Of a stretch of 25,477 nt of DNA, positions 15,354-22,642 are shown in pieces (positions within the stretch are counted from its first letter, which is position 1; every line of letters begins with the position of its first letter). Under the pieces are notes generated by a model that was given only the letters and a program-made list of their open reading frames with translations, was not told where the DNA came from and searched no databases. This stretch comes from JBDTNL01 sp039933785 (lineage in GTDB: Bacteria; Acidobacteriota; Thermoanaerobaculia; Multivoradales; JAGPDF01). The translations under genes and the position numbers were made by a program. Location of the stretch: contig JBDTNL010000055.1 of NCBI GenBank assembly GCA_039933785.1, forward strand, positions 1 through 25,477, in the 5' to 3' direction.

Positions 15354-16078
15354 CGTCTCGCCTTGAAGAACCGCTGCCGGAGAGCCCAACCGTACCAGCG
15401 CAAATAGTGGGGCAGCCAGGCCCAGACACGGAAGCGGCTCTCGCCCGCCGATCGATCCCTCCAGGTCGCCGGGACTTCCTCTACGCGCTCGCCACCGAAA
15501 TGTGCCTTCGCAGTGAGCTCCAGCGCGAGCGCGAATCCGGCTGCGCTTTCGATCGGAGTCCTCCGCAGGAAGTCAGCGCGATACGCCTTGAAGCTGTTGG
15601 TAGGGTCGTGAGTCGGCAGCCCGGCGAGCCAGTACAGGCTAACGCCGGCGACGCGGCTCAGCAGGGCCTTCATACGCGGGCCGCCGATTTGCCGGCCGCC
15701 CTTCATGTAGCGGCTGGCGCAGACCACCGCCGCGCCGGCTTCGGCCCGGCGCACCATTTCGTCGAGCTTGGGGTAGTCGTCGGAAAGATCGACCATGGAG
15801 ACCACGATCACGGGCGCTCGAGCGGCGCGCATCCCCGCTTCGATCGCGAAGCGGGCCCCGCGGCCGAGCTGGTTGTGCACCAGCCGCACCGAGCGCGGCA
15901 CGCGCTCCGGCGGCAGCGCGGCGAGCGCCGGCAGCGTGCGGTCGTCCGGCGTGTCGTAGCAGATGAGGAGCTCGTAGGGCTCCTCGAGCTCGCGCACCAG
16001 GGTGTCGCAGAGAGGTCCGATGTTCTCGGCTTCGTGGAAGACCGGCACCACCAGGGAAAACCGCGGCGCCTCACTCAT
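15350..16078 (-). CDS. GT2 glycosyltransferase, DPM1-like
   Basis: 242 aa. FSLVVPVFHEAENI (7-20) is the GT2 start. The nucleotide loop is LICYDTPDD (38-46) instead of VDDGSxD, a variant that also keeps two acidic residues. VDLSDDYP at 96-103 is the metal-binding region, and ASRYMKGGRQIGG at 121-133 and HDPTNSFKAYR at 158-167 are typical of polyprenyl-phosphate sugar synthases. The tail is tryptophan-rich and basic (WLPHYLRWYGWALRQRFF), possibly lying against the membrane. ATG at 16078 overlaps the methyltransferase stop (ATGA), and its stop overlaps the GTG of the following membrane protein. That direct coupling is the clearest donor-synthase/GT-C pair in the window. Confidence 0.84.
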   Translation of the reverse strand: MSEAPRFSLVVPVFHEAENIGPLCDTLVRELEEPYELLICYDTPDDRTLPALAALPPERVPRSVRLVHNQLGRGARFAIEAGMRAARAPVIVVSMVDLSDDYPKLDEMVRRAEAGAAVVCASRYMKGGRQIGGPRMKALLSRVAGVSLYWLAGLPTHDPTNSFKAYRADFLRRTPIESAAGFALALELTAKAHFGGERVEEVPATWRDRSAGESRFRVWAWLPHYLRWYGWALRQRFFKARR

Positions 16079-16821
16079 CCGCGGGCCTCTGGCACGCGGC
16101 CCCAGCTCACAATGAAGGTGCCGAACCAGCGGCCGAGCCCGGACAGCTCCCAGAGACGATCCAGACGGTTGTAGGCGCCGAGTATGGCGTTCAAACGGCG
16201 CGGCGCGACCGCTCGGTATGGGATATCGGACTGCGCGCGCTGAGCGACATTCACGAATCCGGCGGTCTGGACTTCGCGCCGCAAGACCGAGGGCAGGAGT
16301 GGACGTTCGTGAGGGCTTACACCCTCGGCGTTGTAAAACGGGCTTGAAGGGTGGCGGAAGAGAGCCATCGCCGGGTGCAGCACGTTGGGGTCGAAGGCGA
16401 ACAGCAGTCCGCCCGGGCGGAGCACCCGGAACGCCTCCGCCAGGGCCGCGGCGCGGTCCGGAATGTGGTGCAGGACACTCGAAAACGCGGCGACGTCGAA
16501 GCTTTGCGCGGCGCAGGGCAGTCGGCACGCGTCGGCCTGGATCCAGGGCTGAGACGGCGCGCGCGCCCGAGCCGCGCGCAGAGCTTCGAGAGACAAGTCG
16601 AGCCCGACGTAGCTCCGCGCCGAGCGAGCGTAGATCGCTTGCGATCGCCCGGTGCCGCAGCCGATATCGAGGATCGCGAGTCCCTCCCGGCCGGCGCTCG
16701 CGACCCGAAAGCGCCGGCCGAGTGTGGCCCATCCATCCTCGGTGAAAGGGTTGAAATCGCCGCCCTCGCGGACCAGGCGGTCAAAGGTCTCGCCTTCGCC
16801 GGCCGGCCCGGTTGCGCTCAG
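16075..16821 (-). CDS. SAM-dependent methyltransferase with a probable CTG start codon
   Basis: 248 aa if begun at CTG 16821-16819. Motif I is AILDIGCGTGRS at 49-60, followed by YVGLDLS (strand 2), DACRLPCAAQSFD, SVLHHIPD and VLRPGGLLFAFDPN, which is the Methyltransf_11 type. The first ATG, GTG or TTG in this frame is TTG at 16596, which lies after motif I and would remove the SAM site. Upstream of that, the frame is open back beyond the stop of the epimerase gene but contains only CTG as a usable start. The CTG at 16821 forms a CTGA overlap with the epimerase TGA, matching the junction style of the operon. Residues 10-40 (ETFDRLVREGGDFNPF and so on) read as genuine protein. A sequencing error near the junction is the main alternative. 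Confidence 0.78.
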   Translation of the reverse strand: MSATGPAGEGETFDRLVREGGDFNPFTEDGWATLGRRFRVASAGREGLAILDIGCGTGRSQAIYARSARSYVGLDLSLEALRAARARAPSQPWIQADACRLPCAAQSFDVAAFSSVLHHIPDRAAALAEAFRVLRPGGLLFAFDPNVLHPAMALFRHPSSPFYNAEGVSPHERPLLPSVLRREVQTAGFVNVAQRAQSDIPYRAVAPRRLNAILGAYNRLDRLWELSGLGRWFGTFIVSWGRVPEARG

Positions 16822-17840
16822 ATGCGGCCCGCCGCGATCTCCTGCTCGACCCAGGGGATGACTTCGTCGAGGACGACGGAAAGCGACGTGTTGGCTTCAA
16901 ATCCCAGCACGTTCTTCGCCTTGTGCACGTCGGGGATCCGCATCTGCACGTCGTGCGGGTAGGGCGGATCGCTCACCGTGCGCAGCGGCTTGCCGGGACC
17001 GTGCACCTTGGTCCAGATGAGATCGGCGAGCTCGAGCACCGTGGTCGAGACCGGCGTCGAGAGGTTGAAGTCTTGATTGTGCGCCGCCGGGCTGAACATG
17101 GTGGCGGCGATGCCGCGCGCAAGGTCGCCGCCGTAGGTGTAGCAGCGCGTCTGTTGGCCGGCGCCGAGGATGTGCAGCGGATCCTGGCCCTTGACGATCT
17201 TCTGCACCAGATCGGGCACCACGTGGCTCATCGCCAGCTTGATGTTGCCGCTCGGGATCTCCTTGTCGCCGAGCGCCCGGCTCTCGCCGATGCCCACGCA
17301 ATTGAACGGCCGGCAAATCGTGTAGGGGAGCTGATACTGCTCCCAGGCGCCGTGGGCGAAATACTCGCAGGCGAGTTTCTGGAATCCGTACGTGCTGGTC
17401 GGCGGCGGGCACTCGCGCTCGTGGCCCTCGGGACTGGGGAAGACGGTGGCGTTCTCGAACACCATGCTGCTCGACAGCACGGTGATCTTCCGCAACCGAT
17501 GGTGGCGATGGGCGGCGATCGCCGCGTCGAACGAGGCGGCGATGATGCGCTCGTTCTCCGCCAGCAGATCGTAGGCGTACTCGTGGAAGTATGAGATCCC
17601 GCCGATGCGTGCCGCGCAGGCGACGAAGTGGTCGCAGTCCGCGGCGAGATCGGTGAGCAGTTTCACGTCGCGCGCGTCGGCTTCGACGAAGCGGTATTTC
17701 GGGTGGTGCTGATAGGAGCGCTCGACGCGCCCATACTTCGAGAAGTTGTCGATGCCGACCACTTCGTGCCCGAGGTCGAGCAGGTGCTGCACGAGGTATC
17801 CGGCGATGAATCCCGCCGATCCGGTGACCAGAATCTTCAA
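16818..17840 (-). CDS. NAD-dependent nucleotide-sugar epimerase/dehydratase, extended SDR
   Basis: 340 aa, the usual length for sugar epimerases. The Rossmann motif is TGSAGFIAG at 6-14, and IDNFSKYGR (30-38) binds the adenine ribose. Catalytic serine lies in LSSSMVF (about 124), with YGFQK at 151-155 (Tyr-x3-Lys). RPFNCVGIG and QQTRCYTYGGDLARGI are substrate-side motifs seen in UDP-sugar and GDP-mannose epimerase relatives. AARIGGISYFHEYAY recalls GDP-mannose epimerases, but the substrate is uncertain. The start is TTG at 17840-17838, with GGAGG seven bases upstream and a TTGA overlap with the dehydrogenase stop. It follows a UDP-sugar dehydrogenase, so an epimerised or decarboxylated uronic acid is one possible product. 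Confidence 0.85.
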   Translation of the reverse strand: MKILVTGSAGFIAGYLVQHLLDLGHEVVGIDNFSKYGRVERSYQHHPKYRFVEADARDVKLLTDLAADCDHFVACAARIGGISYFHEYAYDLLAENERIIAASFDAAIAAHRHHRLRKITVLSSSMVFENATVFPSPEGHERECPPPTSTYGFQKLACEYFAHGAWEQYQLPYTICRPFNCVGIGESRALGDKEIPSGNIKLAMSHVVPDLVQKIVKGQDPLHILGAGQQTRCYTYGGDLARGIAATMFSPAAHNQDFNLSTPVSTTVLELADLIWTKVHGPGKPLRTVSDPPYPHDVQMRIPDVHKAKNVLGFEANTSLSVVLDEVIPWVEQEIAAGRI

Positions 17841-19048
17841 CTTGCAACCTCCGTGGATGGGGGAAGACAGTTCCAGATGTCGATGACCACCTTGCCGGGG
17901 AACGGGCCCAGCCGGCGGTATTCGGCGTGCGGGGTGGCGACGAAGAGTACATCGGCCTCGGCGAGCACGCGGTCGAGCTCGACCAGCGTCGGGTCGGGCA
18001 CGTGCGGATCGGTGCACAGCACTTGACGCGCCTCGAGCTCGAGCAGCTTCTTGAGCTTGTAGCTCAGCGAATCGCGCGGATCGTCGCTCTCCGCCTTGAA
18101 AGCCATTCCGAGGACGCCGACCGTCGAGTCGCGGAGTGACGTGTGGCGCTTTGCCATCTCGATCAAGTGGCTGGGCAGGCCCTCGTTCACCAGCATGGCG
18201 GCGTGGCCGAGCATGAAGTGGTTGTGGCTGAAGGCGGCAAGCTGCATGGTGTCCTTCACTAGGCAGGGGCCGGCCGCGAGGCCGGGGCCGGGCATGCCGA
18301 CCATGCGGGGATAGTGGTGCCGACAACCGTGCAGGATCCGTTCGAAGTCGTAGCCCTGGTCGCTCGCCAGCATGTAGAACTGATTGACGGTGGCGAACTG
18401 AATGTAGCGCCAGGCGTTGGTCATCAGCTTGCAAAGCTCGGCCTCGCCGGGAGACATCTCGACGAACTCAGGAGTGAACGGGGCAAACAGCTCCCGCACG
18501 GCGGCGAGGGTTGCGGGATCGCAGGCGCTGAGGATCTGCGGCAGCTGGCGAAATTCGCGCAGGCTATAGCCCTGGGCCACGCGCTCCGGGCAACAGGCGA
18601 CTCCGATCGGCAGGCCCCATTGGTGGAGCAGCCGTTGGATGCGCTGCGTGGTGCCGGGGAACACGGTGCTACGGAGGATCAGCGTTTGCCCGGCGCGCAG
18701 GTGCTGGCGGGCCGCGGCGAGCGCGCGATCGATGCCGGCGAAGCGAGGATTCAGGTGCTCGTCGACCGGCGTGCCGATGATCATGACCAGAAAACGGCTG
18801 TCGCCGATCAAATCGGGGCGGCTCTCCACGCGCAGCCTGCCGGAGGCCAGCACGCGAGCGAGGACCTCGGACGCGCCCTCCTCCTCGAAGGGCATTTCGC
18901 CGCGGCGGATCTGCTCGACCTTGCGCTCGTCGAGGTCGTAGATCACGGTGCGCAAACCGCTGTCGGCCAACAACAAGGCGAAGGGCAGTCCGACGTGTCC
19001 GCCGCCGCCGATCACGACGATGTCGTGGGTGAAGTCTTGGGTTTCCAT
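17837..19048 (-). CDS. Nucleotide-sugar dehydrogenase, UDP-glucose/UDP-ManNAc 6-dehydrogenase family
   Basis: 403 aa, cytoplasmic. It oxidises C6 of a UDP-hexose to a uronic acid with two NAD+. The N-terminal NAD motif is VIGGGGHVG at 12-20, the central dimerisation segment includes ELCKLMTNAWR (205-214, conserved lysine K207), and the catalytic cysteine is C262 in GPCLVKDT with D266 following. GTPVDE at 92-97, STVFPG at 127-132 and CPERVAQG at 153-160 are family signatures. The CPERV-G style with LP nearby leans towards the WecC/TviB branch (N-acetyl sugars) rather than plain UDP-glucose dehydrogenase, but this is not settled. ATG start 12 bases after the upstream stop. The stop overlaps the epimerase start (TTGA). 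Confidence 0.87.
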   Translation of the reverse strand: METQDFTHDIVVIGGGGHVGLPFALLLADSGLRTVIYDLDERKVEQIRRGEMPFEEEGASEVLARVLASGRLRVESRPDLIGDSRFLVMIIGTPVDEHLNPRFAGIDRALAAARQHLRAGQTLILRSTVFPGTTQRIQRLLHQWGLPIGVACCPERVAQGYSLREFRQLPQILSACDPATLAAVRELFAPFTPEFVEMSPGEAELCKLMTNAWRYIQFATVNQFYMLASDQGYDFERILHGCRHHYPRMVGMPGPGLAAGPCLVKDTMQLAAFSHNHFMLGHAAMLVNEGLPSHLIEMAKRHTSLRDSTVGVLGMAFKAESDDPRDSLSYKLKKLLELEARQVLCTDPHVPDPTLVELDRVLAEADVLFVATPHAEYRRLGPFPGKVVIDIWNCLPPSTEVAS

Positions 19049-19060
19049 GGGCGAGGAAGT

Positions 19061-21325
19061 CTATCGTTTCGAATCGTTCGCGAATGGCACGGGGGCGAGC
19101 TGCCGAACCCTTGCCGCGCGAGGTCCGCGCGGGCGGATCGAAAGCACGGCTTGCCGTCCGTCGCCGGGCAGGTCGACGGGTCTCCAATCTCCTGGCCCGC
19201 CATCGAACGGGCCGAGCTCGATTTCTTGGCCGTCGAGCGTGAGGCCGAAGCCGGCGTCGGTGACCGCGAGGTATTGCAGCCGCCACCGTGATCCGGGCGG
19301 CAGAGCGGCGAGCGGCAAAGACAGCGGGACGACGACCGAGAAGGATGGATCCTGATTCCCGGCCCAATCGAGGTACGGCGCGCTCTCCGGCGTGTAACTG
19401 GTGGGTGGCTCGAAGGTCCAGACGCCGGCCAGCGCGGTCTCAGTGTCGGCCTCGACCGTGAGGTCAACTCGCGAGGGGTTCTCCACGGCCGTGGCGATCG
19501 GAGCGGCGTATACGGGCCACGACGCGCGCTCCGCCGCGGCGTCCGGAGCGGTGGCGAGAGTCGCGGCGCTGCCCAAGCGAATCCGCAGGTGTGCGCCGGC
19601 GGATGGCGCGTAGCGCAGTGCGGCCCAGGGCATCTTCGCGGCGGACACGGCGAGGGGCAGCTCCAAGGGCTTTCGGGCATACAGCCGGAGCCTCGAGGGC
19701 GAGCCGGCCTGCCAGGCCATGTAGGGCGTGGAGGCTGGGGTGTACGACGACGGCAGCGGGAAATTCACCGCCGTCAGCAAGTCGACATCGTGTGTGGAGG
19801 GATTCCAGCACAGGGTGACGTTGCCGGGTCGCTCTACCGTGGCATGCAGGCTAGCCAGCGTCGCCACTTGGCTACCATTGGCAAATTCGCCGTCGCGAAA
19901 CTCGTTGTAGGTGAGTCGCAAGTCGGGACGCGTGACCCTGCCGTTCGTGCCCAGGCTCACCATCTGGTGCAACCCGTTCACGAAAGCGAAGGTCGAGACG
20001 CCCTGTCGGGTGATCACCGCCGGCATGTTGATCAGGGTGAGGCGCGATGCCGTCCTCGATGAGTCTGGCCCGGTGGGAGCGACCTCCTGTGCGGCAAGGA
20101 GCACGTGGCGAGACGCCGTGGTCGCCTGTAGCGCCACTTCCACGGCGTTCCGCAGATCGGCGCGTGAAGCCAAGAGCAGAACCAGGAAGACCCCGCCGAC
20201 AATCGCGCCGCGCACAGCCGCCGGCCAGAACGCAGCGCGTTGGGCCGCCCAATTGGCGAACCACCACAAGCCCGAAGCCGCCAATAGAGAGGCCGGCAGA
20301 GCGGCGAGGTAGAAGTGTCGGGAAACCATCACCGTCGCGGCCGAGACCGTGAGCAGGTGGAGCGCCAGCCAGATCACCAGCCAACGCATCGCGGGCCGGG
20401 TCGACTTCACGACGATCATTGTCCCTGCCGTCGCCAGTGCGACGAGCCAGGAGGCGACGACGGCGTGGAAACGCCAGGTGCCGGGATACGCGGGAAGTCC
20501 GAGCGTCATGAGTTTGTAGAGGACGTAATCGGCGCCCCGGAGACTGAACAGGCCGATGGTGGCGCGAACCATGTAGTGCAGCCGCTGGGTCAACGACGGC
20601 CAATCCGTGGGCAGAAAGGCCGCCGAGCTGCCGTGCGCGGCGGCGTACACCTTGCCCGCCGCAACCATCGCGGCCGTCGCCAGGGCCGCGGCGATCAGTG
20701 GGCGCGCTCGGCGCGCGCCGGTGCCTTCACGGCCGAAGATGGGCGCCGCCAGAATGCCTACCGGGAGAAGCGAGAAGGCGGGCTCATAGGTGTAAAACGC
20801 CGTCACCGTGGCGAGCGCAAACACCGCGCCCGAGACCCATGGCCGCTCGCCGCGGGCCAGGCGCAGAGCGGCCGCGGCGCCGACCAGGTAGAGCATCGCC
20901 GCGAGCGACTGGAAGTTGCCCACCGTCGGCCACAGCGGGACTTCGTAGAAACTGACGTTGGCCACCAGAAGCAGACTCGCGGTGAGGCCGACCGCGCGCC
21001 CGAGCTCGAGGTCTCGCGCTAACAGATAGAGCAGCCAGGCGACGATCGCGAGCTCCGCGAGGTTCACTGCCTGGTAGGCCCAGGGATTCAAACCGAAGGC
21101 TCGCCACAGCGCCGCCATGAACAGGTTGGTGACCGGAATCGAGTGATATCCGAGCAGCACGGTCGGCGCCTTGGCGAAACCCTGCGCGCCGATCCCGAGC
21201 AGTGCCCAGCCGTCGGAGAGCACCCCAATACCGAATGCCCCCCGATAGAGGAGGGCCACCCAACCGAGGAGCAAGAGGAGAACGGAAAGCGCCTCGCGGG
21301 TGGGGACTGGCCGCCTTGCCGACAT
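19061..21325 (-). CDS. Large polytopic membrane protein with extracytoplasmic C-terminal domain, probable GT-C
   Basis: 754 aa. Residues 10-390 contain about ten hydrophobic helices. The first outer loop has SDGW (37-40) and GYHSIPVTNLF (59-69), and RHFYLAALPASLLAA near 336-350 resembles the 641-aa membrane protein. Residues 395-754 are soluble and probably outside the cell. They hold two copies of a motif, PSSYTPASTPYMAW (about 525-538) and PTSYTPESAPYLDW (641-654), each followed by a strand-rich stretch, which suggests a duplicated beta domain able to bind sugar. The ATG directly abuts the TAG of the GT4 gene with no spacing. The start is also supported by the basic N-terminus before helix 1. 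Function is inferred from layout, as I recognise no named family. Confidence 0.7.
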   Translation of the reverse strand: MSARRPVPTREALSVLLLLLGWVALLYRGAFGIGVLSDGWALLGIGAQGFAKAPTVLLGYHSIPVTNLFMAALWRAFGLNPWAYQAVNLAELAIVAWLLYLLARDLELGRAVGLTASLLLVANVSFYEVPLWPTVGNFQSLAAMLYLVGAAAALRLARGERPWVSGAVFALATVTAFYTYEPAFSLLPVGILAAPIFGREGTGARRARPLIAAALATAAMVAAGKVYAAAHGSSAAFLPTDWPSLTQRLHYMVRATIGLFSLRGADYVLYKLMTLGLPAYPGTWRFHAVVASWLVALATAGTMIVVKSTRPAMRWLVIWLALHLLTVSAATVMVSRHFYLAALPASLLAASGLWWFANWAAQRAAFWPAAVRGAIVGGVFLVLLLASRADLRNAVEVALQATTASRHVLLAAQEVAPTGPDSSRTASRLTLINMPAVITRQGVSTFAFVNGLHQMVSLGTNGRVTRPDLRLTYNEFRDGEFANGSQVATLASLHATVERPGNVTLCWNPSTHDVDLLTAVNFPLPSSYTPASTPYMAWQAGSPSRLRLYARKPLELPLAVSAAKMPWAALRYAPSAGAHLRIRLGSAATLATAPDAAAERASWPVYAAPIATAVENPSRVDLTVEADTETALAGVWTFEPPTSYTPESAPYLDWAGNQDPSFSVVVPLSLPLAALPPGSRWRLQYLAVTDAGFGLTLDGQEIELGPFDGGPGDWRPVDLPGDGRQAVLSIRPRGPRAARVRQLAPVPFANDSKR

Positions 21326-22642
21326 CTAGGTAACGTCAATGTAGAGGCGGCGGAACGCCTCCGCCGCGATTGCGGGAGTAGAGATCGGGAAGCGTGGAGG
21401 CGCGATGTGGGGGAGTGTCTTGCCCATGTCCGCCAACGCTGCCGTCACTCCCCCGGCGCCAGCCGCCGGCGCTACGAGCAGCCCGCCGCCAGAGCGGAGG
21501 CGCTCGCCGAGCGCTCCGTGATCGAACGCGAGTACCGGCACCCCCGCGGCCATACACTCATCCAACGCGAGGGAGTGAGATTCGGGCCAGGTCGAGAGCA
21601 TAAGTACGAGATCCACGCGGTCGGCGATCAGCCGTTGCACGAGAGAGCCGGCGCGATAGTAGCCGTGAATCGCCACGCACTCGCGGCGCAAGGACGCGAG
21701 CAGGGATGGATGACCGCCGCCATAGGATGAAAGACGGGGCGACGGTGAGGCCCTGCGGCATGCTGCGGCGACTTCCAGGAAAATTCCGGCACCCTTGTCC
21801 GCGCGCACGCTGCCGACATGCGCGACGTGTTGGAGAGCGACCTCCCCTCGCCATGGCCGTGACGGAGGCAAGGGGACCGCGGGCGGAATCACGTGGCTGC
21901 GCCCGCCGCCGTTCCAGTCCAGAACCCGGCGGTACTCGGTGCGCAGGAACTCCGATGGAAAGATCACGTGGCGCGCCGAATCGAGCAGCGACCTTGCCTT
22001 GGCGTGCCGCGTAGCATCGAACTCCCTCGGCAGAGCGGGATCCCGCGCGCAGAGCTCGCACACCGCGCCCGATCGCTGGCAACCACCGGTGGCCGGTGCG
22101 GCCAGCCGATAGGGGCGGGGGCAGACCAAGCTGAGGTCGTGCACGGAAAGCAGTAGTGGCAGGCCCGAGCCCGCCGTTCGCGCGAGCCCGAGCAGCGGCA
22201 GGCCGGCGGAGTTTTCGACATGCACCGACAACGCCCCGGTGGCCGCGCGTGCGGCCTCGATCGTACGCTCGAAAGCGGCTTCATCGCCCCGATCGCCTCC
22301 GCTGCCGTCCGCGAAATCGAGGCGCAGCCGCTGTCCGTCCGTAGCGACCTCGAGCGTCCAGCCCGTTCCCGCGCGTACCAAGCAGCCGGTGTCTCGGGTC
22401 GCTTCCTCGACCGCGCGCCGGGCCATGAACTGCTGCTCTACGCCGCCGCTGTCGCGCCGCAGCGGGACGCCGAGCACGTTCAAGACCGGCAGTGGACGCC
22501 GCAGGCGATCGCGCAGGGTGGCCGGCGAGACCTGCAAGAAGCCGCTGGCGCGCTGCTGGTCCGCGGCTCGATCGAGCGCTCGAGCGAGGCCCGATCGTGG
22601 ACCCTCGGCGAGCAGCGCGCGCCATGCCGTAGCGATCGTCAC
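21326..22642 (-). CDS. GT4 glycosyltransferase with cysteine cluster
   Basis: 438 aa, GT-B fold. The N-terminal half begins with a short helical extension (1-48), then LNVLGVPLRRDSGGVEQQ (54-71, acceptor-side glycine loop) and SVHDLSLVCPRPYRL (166-180). Four cysteines (C174, C188, C195, C198) form a compact cluster that could bind a metal. HVAHVGSVRADKG (272-284) opens the donor domain, and the E-x7-E motif is E354-E362 in PESHSLALDE. The start is GTG at 22642, forming GTGA with the stop of the 713-aa gene. A longer open frame upstream is antisense-like shadow over that gene and is rejected. The linker between the two halves is shorter than in typical GT4 proteins. The sugar donor is unknown. 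Confidence 0.83.
   Translation of the reverse strand: MTIATAWRALLAEGPRSGLARALDRAADQQRASGFLQVSPATLRDRLRRPLPVLNVLGVPLRRDSGGVEQQFMARRAVEEATRDTGCLVRAGTGWTLEVATDGQRLRLDFADGSGGDRGDEAAFERTIEAARAATGALSVHVENSAGLPLLGLARTAGSGLPLLLSVHDLSLVCPRPYRLAAPATGGCQRSGAVCELCARDPALPREFDATRHAKARSLLDSARHVIFPSEFLRTEYRRVLDWNGGGRSHVIPPAVPLPPSRPWRGEVALQHVAHVGSVRADKGAGIFLEVAAACRRASPSPRLSSYGGGHPSLLASLRRECVAIHGYYRAGSLVQRLIADRVDLVLMLSTWPESHSLALDECMAAGVPVLAFDHGALGERLRSGGGLLVAPAAGAGGVTAALADMGKTLPHIAPPRFPISTPAIAAEAFRRLYIDVT

Noticed and set aside
16079..16732. Upstream extension of the DPM1-like GT2 to 460 aa
   Set aside because: The added part is an out-of-frame reading of the methyltransferase gene. ATG 16078 with the ATGA overlap is the true start.
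18314..19291. 325-aa plus-strand open frame
   Set aside because: It is antisense to the nucleotide-sugar dehydrogenase, which has all its catalytic motifs. The plus-strand reading has none.
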